From Flavobacterium sp. 270 (GTDB lineage: Bacteria > Bacteroidota > Bacteroidia > Flavobacteriales > Flavobacteriaceae), in NCBI RefSeq assembly GCF_004368785.1, contig NZ_SODM01000005.1:391453-455452 (forward strand): DNA of 64,000 nt, given 5' to 3'. The position numbers and the translations under genes are program-made. Positions 49,848-59,004 of this stretch are shown in pieces (within the stretch, counting starts at the first letter, position 1; each line of letters starts with the position of its first letter). The notes under the pieces are model-generated. The model was not told where the DNA came from and ran no database searches. It saw only the letters and a program-made list of their open reading frames with translations.

Positions 49848-51107
49848 ATGAATAAGAGTTTAGCTTGTATTTTTATTTTACTGCTTTCGTTTAGCGCAAA
49901 AGCTTCGTTTATCTTACTTCCGATGGACGAAACAACACAGCAAAACCATCTAAAAGCTTACGGGATAACCTATTGGTGTTTAAGTAAAGATTACAAAGCA
50001 AGCTGGTTGCTTAATTATCGAGGAGGTTCGTTTCTGCTTCCCGATGCAGATGAAATTCGTAAAGAATGTAAAATTAGAGGCGTAAGTTTTGAAATAATTT
50101 CAGATAGTGAAGAAGCTTCTATTTTAAACGAAATTTCAAGCCCTTCGCAAAATATGGAATCTGTTGTTCTGGAAAAAGCGCCTAAAATTGCCGTTTACAC
50201 TCCAAAAGGGAAACAGCCTTGGGATGATGCCGTAACTTTAGTATTAACATACGCAGAAATTCCGTTTACGCCAATTTATGATGAAGAAGTTCTAAGCGAT
50301 CAATTATTGCTTTACGATTGGCTGCATTTGCATCACGAAGATTTTACAGGGCAATATGGTAAATTTTATGCAGCTTACAAAAATACACCTTGGTATATCG
50401 ATCAAAAGAAAGATGCAGAAGCTTTGGCGGCAAAACTTGGATATGATAAAGTTTCACAAGAAAAAGGCGCTGTAGCAAAAAAAATTAGAGATTTTGTTAT
50501 TGGTGGCGGTTTTATGTTTGCCATGTGTTCTGCAACAGATAGTTTTGATATTGCACTTTCTGCAGATGGAGTTGATATTTGCGAAACCATGTTTGATGGA
50601 GATCCAAGCGAATCCAATTATCAATCTAAATTAAATTATAGCAATTCATTTGCCTTTAAAAATTTTACTTTAGAAAGAAAACCAGAAGTATATGAGTTTT
50701 CAGATATTGATATGACTACAAAACGTAGAGTGCCTATGGAAAAAGATTATTTTACATTAATGGAATTTTCTGCAAAATGGGACCCAATTCCGAGTATGTT
50801 GTGTCAAAATCATACACAATTAGTAAAAGGTTTTATGGGACAAACGACTGCATTTGATACTGCATTAATAAAATCGAATGTTTTAATAATGGGAACTTGT
50901 GAGCTTAACGGCGAATCAAGATATATTCATGGAGAAAAAGGAAAAGGAATGTTTACCTTTTATTCAGGCCACGATCCAGAAGATTTTCAGCATCAGGTAG
51001 GAGATCCGCCTACGGTTTTAGATTTACATCCAAATTCTCCGGGTTATCGTTTGATTTTAAATAACGTTTTATTTCCTGCAGCAAAAAAGAAAAAGCTTAA
51101 AACATAG
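49848..51107 (+). CDS. Exported conserved protein of Bacteroidota, function unconfirmed
   Basis: 419 aa. Signal peptide MNKSLACIFILLLSFSAKAS. The mature N-terminal part reads FILLPMDETTQQNHLKAYGITYWCL, later KIAVYTPKGKQPWDDAVTLVL, DFVIGGGFMFAMCSATDSFDIAL and GKGMFTFYSGHDPEDFQH. I recall similar proteins named asparagine synthetase B in databases, but no AsnB active-site motif is visible, and the GGGFMFAMCSATDSF and FTFYSGHDPEDF segments look more like a class I glutamine-amidotransferase-type fold. Function is therefore left open. It is convergent with the EEP gene, 1 bp between stops. Confidence 0.72.
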   Translation: MNKSLACIFILLLSFSAKASFILLPMDETTQQNHLKAYGITYWCLSKDYKASWLLNYRGGSFLLPDADEIRKECKIRGVSFEIISDSEEASILNEISSPSQNMESVVLEKAPKIAVYTPKGKQPWDDAVTLVLTYAEIPFTPIYDEEVLSDQLLLYDWLHLHHEDFTGQYGKFYAAYKNTPWYIDQKKDAEALAAKLGYDKVSQEKGAVAKKIRDFVIGGGFMFAMCSATDSFDIALSADGVDICETMFDGDPSESNYQSKLNYSNSFAFKNFTLERKPEVYEFSDIDMTTKRRVPMEKDYFTLMEFSAKWDPIPSMLCQNHTQLVKGFMGQTTAFDTALIKSNVLIMGTCELNGESRYIHGEKGKGMFTFYSGHDPEDFQHQVGDPPTVLDLHPNSPGYRLILNNVLFPAAKKKKLKT

Positions 51108-51108
51108 T

Positions 51109-51912
51109 TTAGTTTAAAGAAAATTCGAACCAAACGGGAATATGATCGGATATTTTTCGTGCTTCTTGTAAAGAATTAAATTGCTGATAAAAATGAATTG
51201 TTCCAGAATTGGTGCGTTTAAAAGCACTTGTTTTGTAAAACATATTATCAAATTCTGATGCGAGACAGATATCTCCTTTGCATTTTTGTTTTAAAGTTGT
51301 TTTTTCATTTTTTAAAATAGAAGAATAGCCCATTTTTTTTAATGGAAAAAAGACTGTATGAGTTTCCGGGCAATTAAAGTCTCCAATAAAAACTAAATTC
51401 AAATTAGGATATTCTGCAGGCAAAAATTTAAAATACTTAATTTCAGTTTCAGGCTGTTTGTTTTTGGTAATAGCGTGAAAGCTTGAAAGTGTAATTGTTT
51501 TTTTATCAATTTCAAAAGTCGCAAAATAAGGTTCGCGGTCAATTTCCAGATGGTATTTTTTTTCAAGCCAGGGATTTCCTATTAGTTTCACCTTGCTTGT
51601 TTTCCAAAGAAAAGCATAGCGCTCTGTTTTATAACTACTGCTAGAAGTAGGATCACTTACTCTATAATCCCATTTAGATCCTTTTTCATTTAATATTGCT
51701 GCAAGTTTAGCAATAGCTTGAGCACCGCCATATCCGGCAACAACTTCCTGAATAGTGACAATGTCGTAATTAGCAATAGTTTTAGCAATAAAATCTAAGT
51801 CAGATTGAGATTTAGATTTTCCAAAATTTTCCAGATTCCAAGACACAACCTTGGTTTGAGAAAAAGATAGAATGGTAAATAAGAAGAGAACAAAATATAG
51901 GATATTTTTCAT
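51109..51912 (-). CDS. Exported endonuclease/exonuclease/phosphatase-family protein
   Basis: 267 aa. Signal peptide (MKNILYFVLFLFTILSFSQ). The EEP fold motifs are present: VVSWNLENFG near 22-31, IVTIQEVV with the metal-binding Glu, FIGDFNCPETH with the Asp/Asn pair, and ISDHIPVWFEF at the C-terminus. Such enzymes cut nucleic acids or phosphoesters, here outside the cytoplasm. A -7 box lies just upstream. Confidence 0.88.
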   Translation of the reverse strand: MKNILYFVLFLFTILSFSQTKVVSWNLENFGKSKSQSDLDFIAKTIANYDIVTIQEVVAGYGGAQAIAKLAAILNEKGSKWDYRVSDPTSSSSYKTERYAFLWKTSKVKLIGNPWLEKKYHLEIDREPYFATFEIDKKTITLSSFHAITKNKQPETEIKYFKFLPAEYPNLNLVFIGDFNCPETHTVFFPLKKMGYSSILKNEKTTLKQKCKGDICLASEFDNMFYKTSAFKRTNSGTIHFYQQFNSLQEARKISDHIPVWFEFSLN

Positions 51913-51928
51913 GCAGTATTTAAAAAAT

Positions 51929-51936
51929 CAAATATA
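51929..51936 (-). promoter_or_regulatory. -7 box of the EEP nuclease gene
   Basis: Reverse strand TATATTTG, 16 nt upstream of the ATG at 51912; no clear -33. Confidence 0.4.
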
Positions 51937-52076
51937 AGCATTTCAGAATTTGGGGATTATTCTTTATGCTGATTTTTAAATTCGTTGCTTAATAAATTAA
52001 AAGCAAAATATTGAAAGGCTAATTTTTCTTAATTAAGCCTTTATTTATGCTTTAATGAAAAGGATTTGAAGAAAGT

Positions 52077-52307
52077 TTAATGTTTTTTATACCTGTTTTT
52101 TAAAGCAGTACTAATAATTATGATTTGTAAAACAAGTAATGCAGGAATAAAAATGATTTTCCAATCAATTTCCAGCCACCCAGTTCTATCAGAAACAAAA
52201 GCAAAACTTACAGAAAGGAACAAACAAAGCAGCATTGTCTTCATAATAATTTTGTTTTTAGTGGTATTAATTTTTGAGATAAAATTAAATGTGTTTTTCT
52301 TTTTCAT
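52077..52307 (-). CDS. Small two-helix membrane protein, function unknown
   Basis: 76 aa from 52307 or 55 aa from the ATG at 52244. The core has two hydrophobic segments, MLLCLFLSVSFAFVSD and IIFIPALLVLQIIIISTA, and a basic tail KNRYKKH, as in small inner-membrane proteins. A TAAGTTTG box at 52331-52338 (minus strand) is 23 nt before the longer start and favours it. It is separate from the response-regulator gene next to it. No family is recognised. Confidence 0.55.
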   Translation of the reverse strand: MKKKNTFNFISKINTTKNKIIMKTMLLCLFLSVSFAFVSDRTGWLEIDWKIIFIPALLVLQIIIISTALKNRYKKH

Positions 52308-52388
52308 TCAATCATTTGCTAGAATTAACACAAACTTAAACTTATGTAAAGACATTTCCTTACGGGAAACCGTAAAGGCTTAATTAAT

Positions 52389-53057
52389 TTAAACTAAGCC
52401 AAAATCTTTTGCGATAGCAATTAAATGCACATTGTTATTGGCTTTAAAATAAATCTTTAATTTATTAATACGTTTTTCAATACTACTTGTTCCGTTAGGA
52501 GTTATATCCAAAGTCTTAAATTCATTTGAAATACTTTCTAAAATATGACCTTGAGATAAAAGTTTTAAGATCGAGATATCATAAGATTCAATTTCAATTA
52601 AACTTTTATCATTAAAACTAAACGATAAATCTGAGGAAAGAATCTTTTCTTCATTTTTAAAGGTTCCTTCAATAGCATTTCGTAACTCATTTATACTATT
52701 ACGTCCTTTAGAAACATAGGCATTAATACCCAATTCATTAAAAAGAGTCTTAATTCGGTATGATTTATCTTCAATAGAAAATACAATCTTTTTCAAATCA
52801 GTCTGCACCTCATTTACTGCAGCAATAAGTTCTTCCCCACTATTAAGATTTGTTTTACGATGATCTGATTTAAAAGACAAATCACTTATCAATAAGTCAT
52901 AAGGCTCGTTGTCATTTAATCCTTTTTTTATTTTTAACAATCCATCATCACAATACTTTACATGATGAATTGTAGGAACTTCCAGTTCTTCTAATACTTG
53001 AATAACAGCAATACTAATGCTGTCTAAATCTTCGGCAACTAATACTTTTTTGAACAT
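52389..53057 (-). CDS. Response regulator with LuxR-like output, partner of the triple kinase cluster
   Basis: 222 aa. Receiver domain with acidic pair E9-D10, phospho-accepting D59 (LLISDLSFKSD) and Lys in AYVSKGRNS; the insertion SDHRKTNLNSGEEL lengthens the loop after the acceptor. The output domain has the LuxR-like order YDISILKLLSQGHILESISNEF, then SSIEKRINKLKIYF, although the recognition helix is divergent. It starts 9 bp after the stop of the third TPR-kinase gene and is the only regulator in the cluster. Confidence 0.85.
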   Translation of the reverse strand: MFKKVLVAEDLDSISIAVIQVLEELEVPTIHHVKYCDDGLLKIKKGLNDNEPYDLLISDLSFKSDHRKTNLNSGEELIAAVNEVQTDLKKIVFSIEDKSYRIKTLFNELGINAYVSKGRNSINELRNAIEGTFKNEEKILSSDLSFSFNDKSLIEIESYDISILKLLSQGHILESISNEFKTLDITPNGTSSIEKRINKLKIYFKANNNVHLIAIAKDFGLV

Positions 53058-53066
53058 AATACTTGT

Positions 53067-54839
53067 TTATAAAGGGAAGGTGAAACTTATTTTAAAACCT
53101 TTCTCAGAATTGATGTCAAAATTAACAGTTCCATTTATAGTTTTAATACGGTTTTCCACATTTTGTAGTCCTTTTTTTAAAATTATTCGTCCATCTTCAA
53201 TTCCGTTCCCATTATCGCTGTAATTAACAAGAATATTTTTTTCAATTATTTTGAAAGTTATACTGGCCAATGTTGCATTGCTGTGCTTTTTCATGTTAGA
53301 AAATAACTCCTGAATAACGCGATAAACTATTATTTTTTTGTTTCTGTCAATTTTATTCCAGGCAATATTATCTAGGCCATTAGATAAAATATTAACATCA
53401 TGAGTTTTAAAGCTTGCTATCATTTCTTTAAGATAAAAAACATAATTTTTATCAGTAACGATATGGCTGTTTTCTTTTGAAATATTCCTTGTTCGTGAAT
53501 ATATTGCTTCGAGATTGTTTAATAGTTTTTCTTTATTTTCACCTTGTTCAAGATCTGCTTTATTAGTAAAAAGTATAGTATGGTAAACATCATTGGCTAA
53601 CTCGTTATCTAGTTTTTTCGAAATTCTTACTTCACTTTTATAAATAGCTTCATTCCTTTCTTTTTTTCCTTTTAAGGTTAAATAAAAAGAAAGAAATAAA
53701 ATGGTACATACAGTAAATGTTATAATTACGTACGAGACAATACTTCTGTTTTTTTGCCTTTCTAAAAGAAGTTTATTATGTGTTTGATGTGATTTAAGGT
53801 CCAGATTTTCTTCTTTATCATTGTTAAAATTATATTTAATTGCAAAAGATTGGTTTTTTGCTTTTTTTCTTCCAGCTATAATACTATCTATAATCGTAAT
53901 ATAAGCGTCTGAAAATTTTCTTAAGTCTTTTCCTTTACTCACTTTCATTAATTCGGCCAGAGTATTTGATTTTGCAGAAGCATTGTTGGCTTTACATGCG
54001 CTATGGTAGGCTTTTAACTTATATTTTTTTGATAATTCAGGATTTATTTTCTCATAATATAAAGAAAATGAAAGATAAGTAGAAATTAATGCATACTCAT
54101 CTTTTAGTTTAAGATCAATTTCTAAACTTCTTTCTAAATATTTTAATGCATTTGGATTTTTTAGCTGGATGTAACAATATCCAAGATTGCCTAATACCAT
54201 AGAGTATTGGGCTTCAGTTAATAAAGCATTTGTTTCATGTTTAATTTTTTTAGCAGCTAAAGGAATTAAAATTGTTACTGCTTCTTCATATTTGTTTTCC
54301 TGTATTTTAAGAAATGCAAGAGAACATTTTACCATATATTTTTTAAAAGGCCTTTTAGAAATCTTTAATGCTTTCTTGTGATACAATAATGAGTTTTTGG
54401 AATCGTAATTAAAATAATAATTAGATGCAATTATTGAATATACAGTAGATTGATATTTTGTGTCTTTTATTTTTTTTAGGTAAGGAAAAGTCTTAGTTAT
54501 AGTTTCTTCGCTTCCATAATAATCCCCATAGTTTTGCTGAATATTAGATAATAGTGTAAGTGCTCTAACATAGTGCTCCGGTTTATCTGTTTTTGAGTCA
54601 AATAATTCTACTGCCTTTTTTAAATAAACTATAGCGCCCTTAGTGTTTGATATATCATATAAACTGTCACCCTTTTGGATGAGTTGCTCAAGCTTTTTAT
54701 TATTATTGTGTTTTTCGCGATTCTCTGCTTTCTTTTTATTACATGATTGCAGTAAAATTGTTGCGGCGATTGCAAAAAACAAGCAGTAACTATATTTTAG
54801 AAATTGTTTGTTTTTAGAATGAAAATTGTTCAGCATCAT
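53067..54839 (-). CDS. TPR histidine-kinase paralogue lacking the acceptor His (Asp at 411)
   Basis: 590 aa. N-terminal hydrophobic signal ending in LLQSCNKKK (lipoprotein-like Cys), five or six TPR units up to about 330, one membrane helix near 345-370, then a HisKA_3/HATPase module. In the box where the phospho-accepting His should be, the sequence is KKLDNELAND, with Asp 411. The ATPase part looks intact: N-box QELFSNMKKHS, DNGNGIED and KKGLQNVENRI. The C-terminal 180 residues align without gaps to the two paralogues upstream. Start overlaps the preceding gene's stop by 4 bp. It may be a pseudokinase or act as a heterodimer partner. Confidence 0.85.
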   Translation of the reverse strand: MMLNNFHSKNKQFLKYSYCLFFAIAATILLQSCNKKKAENREKHNNNKKLEQLIQKGDSLYDISNTKGAIVYLKKAVELFDSKTDKPEHYVRALTLLSNIQQNYGDYYGSEETITKTFPYLKKIKDTKYQSTVYSIIASNYYFNYDSKNSLLYHKKALKISKRPFKKYMVKCSLAFLKIQENKYEEAVTILIPLAAKKIKHETNALLTEAQYSMVLGNLGYCYIQLKNPNALKYLERSLEIDLKLKDEYALISTYLSFSLYYEKINPELSKKYKLKAYHSACKANNASAKSNTLAELMKVSKGKDLRKFSDAYITIIDSIIAGRKKAKNQSFAIKYNFNNDKEENLDLKSHQTHNKLLLERQKNRSIVSYVIITFTVCTILFLSFYLTLKGKKERNEAIYKSEVRISKKLDNELANDVYHTILFTNKADLEQGENKEKLLNNLEAIYSRTRNISKENSHIVTDKNYVFYLKEMIASFKTHDVNILSNGLDNIAWNKIDRNKKIIVYRVIQELFSNMKKHSNATLASITFKIIEKNILVNYSDNGNGIEDGRIILKKGLQNVENRIKTINGTVNFDINSEKGFKISFTFPL

Positions 54840-56608
54840 ATTGGGAATTTAATAAAAACTTTGAAACTTTCATTTTTATTAGACTTAATTTCGATTTTTC
54901 CTTTAATCGTATTTACTCGATTCTCCATATTTTGCAGTCCGTTTCTAAAAACAATGTTCTTATCTTCTATTCGGTTGCCATTATCAATATAAGTAATAAC
55001 AAATTCTTTGTTGCTAACTTTAAAAGTAATACTTGCCAAAGTGGCCTCACTATCCTTTCTTATATTAGAGAATAACTCCTGAATAACGCGATAAACTATT
55101 ATTTTTTTATTTTTATCAATTTTATTCCACGAAATAGTTTCTAGCCCATATGTAAATATATTTTTTTTTGGAGTTTTAAATTGTGCAATCATCTCTTCCA
55201 ATTCAAAAATATAATTTTCATCAGTTATAATAAAACTGTTATCTCTGGAAATATTTCGGGTCTGTTGGTATATATTATCTAATTTCAGTAATAAATCTTC
55301 TTTGCGCTCTTTAACTTCTAGATTTGTATTCTGACAGTAAGATATTATGTTATATACAACATTGGAGAGTTCTCTTTGAAGCTTGTTTGAAATACGGATT
55401 TCACTTTGGTAAATCGTTTCCCTTTTTTCTTTTTTATTTAAGCGACTCATATATAATGTAAGAAAGGTAATAACTAAAAGTACAGAAGCGATAATAATAT
55501 AAGAAATCAGATTTCTGTTTTTTTGTCTTTCAAGAAGAATTTCACTTTGTAATTTTTGAGATTTTAATTCATGATTTTGTTGTTTGTCAATTTTGAAATC
55601 ATATTTAATGTGGCTAAACTGAGTTTTGGCTGTCTTTCGAACTTTGCTAATGCTGTCACTTAAATTAACCGACAGCTCTGAATATTTTTTTAGATCTTCT
55701 CCTTTACTACTATGAATTAAAGCATATAAAGCGTTAATTTTTAAAGTAGGAAAGTTTATTTCGCACGCATTTTTATAACATAAAAGTGCATAATGCTTAG
55801 AAAGTTTGATATTTCTTTCGGAGTAATAATAGGAAAGACCTTCATAACTTTTTGCCAAGCATTCCCTGTTTTTTACTTTTAAGCTTACAGTAAGTGCTTT
55901 TTGATAATAATATAATGCTTTCTGGTTTTTCAAATAATTATAGCATAAACCAACATTGTTTAAGGTTATTGCCAGATCAACCTTATCTCCTGGGATTTTT
56001 GTATCTGCATAATATTTATCATTTGCAACCTGCAAAAACAATTGGAGTGCCTTATTGTATTTTTTCTTTTTCAGATAAATTAGGCCAATGTTATTTATAG
56101 AACATAATTTTCTAAACTCTGAATTTTTTAAGTTTTGAGCTTTTTTATAGAAAAAAAGCGCTTTTTCAAGGTCGCCAGTTCGTAAATAGTTAGTGCCAAG
56201 AATCGTATAAGTATTCCACGCATAGCGTGGTTTTTTCATATATTTTAACAAAGGCAAAACTTGCGTGATAACGGTTTCGCTTTTAAAATAATCACTTTGA
56301 TAATTGTAGATAAAACCTAGAGAAATTAGTGCATCGGCATAGTCAGCCCGATCTTTAACTACATCAGCCAATTGTACTATTTTGATGTAATTGATAATAG
56401 CACTTTCATATTCAGTTTTTTCAAATTGATCATCAGCAATTAAAGTTAGTCTTTTAACTTCGGCAGTATGATATGTTTTTTTTACAATAGGTTGATGTTT
56501 TTTCTCGCAGGATGCAAAGAAAAAAAGAATCCCTAAAACTAGTAAACCAAAGTAATTGCGTACAAATGATTTTTTTTGAATAAAACAGTAACAGTCAATG
56601 AATCCCAT
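54836..56608 (-). CDS. TPR histidine-kinase paralogue with degenerate catalytic residues (Gln 411, Arg 546)
   Basis: 590 aa. Hydrophobic N-terminus ending FFFASCEKK, TPR units (YESAIINYIKIVQLADVV, YNKALQLFLQVANDK and others), a membrane helix near 345-365, and a HisKA_3/HATPase module. The acceptor position reads NKLQRELSN, with Gln 411 in place of His. The D-x-G-x-G ATP box reads DNGNR, with Arg 546 for the second Gly, and a later conserved Gly is Ser (NESFKVF). It is thus the most degenerate of the three. Only 1 bp separates it from the upstream paralogue, and it overlaps the downstream one by 4 bp. It is probably not catalytically active by itself. Confidence 0.85.
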   Translation of the reverse strand: MGFIDCYCFIQKKSFVRNYFGLLVLGILFFFASCEKKHQPIVKKTYHTAEVKRLTLIADDQFEKTEYESAIINYIKIVQLADVVKDRADYADALISLGFIYNYQSDYFKSETVITQVLPLLKYMKKPRYAWNTYTILGTNYLRTGDLEKALFFYKKAQNLKNSEFRKLCSINNIGLIYLKKKKYNKALQLFLQVANDKYYADTKIPGDKVDLAITLNNVGLCYNYLKNQKALYYYQKALTVSLKVKNRECLAKSYEGLSYYYSERNIKLSKHYALLCYKNACEINFPTLKINALYALIHSSKGEDLKKYSELSVNLSDSISKVRKTAKTQFSHIKYDFKIDKQQNHELKSQKLQSEILLERQKNRNLISYIIIASVLLVITFLTLYMSRLNKKEKRETIYQSEIRISNKLQRELSNVVYNIISYCQNTNLEVKERKEDLLLKLDNIYQQTRNISRDNSFIITDENYIFELEEMIAQFKTPKKNIFTYGLETISWNKIDKNKKIIVYRVIQELFSNIRKDSEATLASITFKVSNKEFVITYIDNGNRIEDKNIVFRNGLQNMENRVNTIKGKIEIKSNKNESFKVFIKFPI

Positions 56609-56609
56609 A

Positions 56610-58319
56610 CTATAACGGAAATTTAAAAAAAACTTTAAATCCCTGATTAATAGCAGAAGAAATTTCGATCTGTCCTTTTATTTTTTGAATTCGGTTTTTA
56701 ACATTATAGAGTCCGTTTTTAAAGACCATTTTATCGGTATCTATCCCTTTTCCGTTATCAGTATAATTCACGTGAAGGTTTTTGTTAACGATCTTAAAGT
56801 CAATGCCAACAACAGAAGCATCACTATACTTTCTCATGTTTACCAATAATTCCTGTATAACCCGGTAAACTGTGATTTTTTTGTTTTTATTAATTTCATT
56901 CCAGGAAATGATATCCAAACCATTCAAAATAATACTAATGTTTGAGGTGCTTAAACCATAAATCATTTCTTTAAGCGAAGAAATATAATTTTCATCTGTT
57001 GTAATTACATAATTTTCTTTAGAAATATCTCTTGTCCTAGAATAAATAACATCAAGGTTATTTAGTAATTGCTCTTTATTCTCTTCTAAAGAAAGATTTT
57101 TATTTTCGGCAAAAGCCATTGTATGGTAAATATCGTTGGCTAATTCATCGTGAAGTTTTTTAGAAATTCTGGTTTCACTATTGTATGCTGCCTCTATTTT
57201 TTCTTTGTTCGCTTTAGAAGTCAAGTAAAAATATAAGATTATAACCAGGAACAAACTTAAAATAATGATGATGTAAGAGACAATATTTTTGTTTTTTTGT
57301 TTCTCCAATTTTAAATCATTTTCTGATTTGTGCGTTTTTAATTTTAAATTCTCTTCCTTTTCACGTTTTGAATTATATTTAATTCTTGCAAATTGATTTT
57401 TTGCCTCCTGTCTTATTTGAAAAAGGTGTTCAATTAAATCAATATATTGCATGGAATATTTTTTTAATTCGTCTTCATTACTGTTTTTAATTAAAAGTTT
57501 CAATGCAGATTGTTTATCCTCTATATTTTGAAGATCATTTAAATTGCTATAAGCAATTAATCCAAATTTTTTAGCAGCAGACGAATTATTGTTTTCGTCA
57601 TAATACCTTGCAAGAGTCAAATTGCTTAAAGCAATTCCCGTATGGTTTTTTAAATTCGTCCTTATTTTTAAGGCTTCATTAATATAAGTTAAGCCTTCAG
57701 GGTTATCAAGTTTAAAGTAACAAAATCCAATATTATTCAATAAATAAGCATACTCCTCAGATGTTTTAAGAACACCAATTTCATCGGCCAGAGATAAAAA
57801 AACATTTAGAGCTTCAAGATATTTTTTTTCTTCTGCCAAAACATTTCCGATTTTAGTTTTAGTGCTAAATTGTTTTGATTCGTTAATTTTTAGATTTAGA
57901 GCTTTATTATAATATAAAAGAGCATTTTTAAAATCAAAAGTATTAAAGTAATTACTTCCTAACGTCATATAAGTATCCCATACAAGTAATGGTTTCTTTA
58001 TATATTTCAAATAAGGCATAGCCTCAGTCAGAGTAGTTTCACTTCCGATATAATCACCGTGACTAAGTTGTAAACTAGCCATAGAATTTAAAATTCGAAT
58101 ATAGTTTTCAGTATCGCTTTTTGGATTACAGAGCAGTTTAGCCTCATTGAAAAAATAAAAAGCACTGTCGGAATTAATAGTTTTTTTGGAGTATAAATGG
58201 GCCTGAACAATTAATTTGTCGAACTTAGCTTTATTATTTTGATCTTTAATATTACATTGGGTTCTCTTTTGACAAGAGCATATAATCATGAAAGTTATAA
58301 ATAAGAGCAATCTTTGCAT
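56610..58319 (-). CDS. TPR sensor histidine kinase with intact acceptor His
   Basis: About 569 aa from the ATG at 58319 (MQRLLLFITFMIICSC, lipoprotein-like Cys); the alternative start at 58334 adds five residues and leaves almost no leader behind the -7 box. TPR units run to about residue 290, a membrane helix is at about 340-362, then the HisKA_3 box KKLHDELANDIYHTM (His 395 counting from 58334) and an intact ATPase part: QELLVNMRKYS, DNGKGIDTD, KNGLYNVKNRI. It is the only one of the three tandem paralogues with all catalytic residues and is transcribed first. Confidence 0.88.
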   Translation of the reverse strand: MQRLLLFITFMIICSCQKRTQCNIKDQNNKAKFDKLIVQAHLYSKKTINSDSAFYFFNEAKLLCNPKSDTENYIRILNSMASLQLSHGDYIGSETTLTEAMPYLKYIKKPLLVWDTYMTLGSNYFNTFDFKNALLYYNKALNLKINESKQFSTKTKIGNVLAEEKKYLEALNVFLSLADEIGVLKTSEEYAYLLNNIGFCYFKLDNPEGLTYINEALKIRTNLKNHTGIALSNLTLARYYDENNNSSAAKKFGLIAYSNLNDLQNIEDKQSALKLLIKNSNEDELKKYSMQYIDLIEHLFQIRQEAKNQFARIKYNSKREKEENLKLKTHKSENDLKLEKQKNKNIVSYIIIILSLFLVIILYFYLTSKANKEKIEAAYNSETRISKKLHDELANDIYHTMAFAENKNLSLEENKEQLLNNLDVIYSRTRDISKENYVITTDENYISSLKEMIYGLSTSNISIILNGLDIISWNEINKNKKITVYRVIQELLVNMRKYSDASVVGIDFKIVNKNLHVNYTDNGKGIDTDKMVFKNGLYNVKNRIQKIKGQIEISSAINQGFKVFFKFPL

Positions 58320-58338
58320 TCTGTGTGGTATCATGCTC

Positions 58339-58346
58339 CAAAAATA
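58339..58346 (-). promoter_or_regulatory. -7 box of the triple-kinase operon
   Basis: Reverse strand TATTTTTG just upstream of the first kinase gene. It favours the internal ATG at 58319 as start, since the ATG at 58334 is only 5 nt away. Confidence 0.45.
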
Positions 58347-58440
58347 AAGATTTTAAGTTCTTAAAAAACGGTCTGCGTATGGTTTTTTGTTTAATTTTTA
58401 AAAAGTTGCTAGTGTAATTCAATTACCACTATAAATTAAG

Positions 58441-58463
58441 AAACCCTCTATTAAAGAGGGTTT
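58441..58463. terminator. Terminator between the AhpD-like gene and the kinase operon
   Basis: AAACCCTCT / AGAGGGTTT 9-bp stem with a 5-nt loop; T-rich in the minus direction. Confidence 0.65.
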
Positions 58464-58489
58464 AAGTTAAAATAGAATATTTCTTTTTA

Positions 58490-58873
58490 TTATACAGCTC
58501 TCATACCAGTAGCAATTCCAATTCTGTTCCATGCATTAATAGTAATGATCATCATTATGATTTCGGCTAAATATTTTTCGTCAAAAAACTTAGCAGCATT
58601 CTCATAAGTTTCTTCAGAAACATGCTGACTAATTAATGTGATTTCTTCAGTTAAAGCAAAAATTGCTTTTTCTTCTTCAGTATAAACATCAGATTCGCGC
58701 CAAGCACTTAATAAATAAATACGTTGTTCTGTAACACCTAATTTTCTTGCATCTGCTGTATGCATATTAATACAATACGCACAGCCATTTACTTGTGACG
58801 CTCTGATTTTTATCAGCTCTTTATGAACTGGGTCTAAAGATGTAGAAGCGATGTATTTTTCTAAACCTAACAT
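58490..58873 (-). CDS. Carboxymuconolactone decarboxylase/AhpD-family protein, N-terminus possibly frameshifted
   Basis: 127 aa from the ATG at 58873. The AhpD-like redox motif VNGCAYCINMHTADARKLG (Cys-x-x-Cys and His) near residues 29-47 and EKAIFALTEEITL are typical; related proteins reduce peroxides or organic radicals. In the same frame upstream lie codons for TRIVIPKAAPEAYQAM, the usual family N-terminus, but no start codon; the ATG at 58923 is one base out of frame. One extra A in its AAA run would give MKTRIVIPKAAPEAYQAM. So it is either shortened, frameshifted, or affected by a sequencing error. Confidence 0.8.
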   Translation of the reverse strand: MLGLEKYIASTSLDPVHKELIKIRASQVNGCAYCINMHTADARKLGVTEQRIYLLSAWRESDVYTEEEKAIFALTEEITLISQHVSEETYENAAKFFDEKYLAEIIMMIITINAWNRIGIATGMRAV

Positions 58874-59004
58874 TGCTTGATAAGCTTCTGGGGCTGCTTT
58901 CGGGATAACGATTCTTGTTTCATTTTTATTTATCTTTTAAAGTTTGATACAAAGGTCATGTATAGCTTCTTTAAAAAACTTGAACTACTTCAAGAAATGC
59001 AAAA

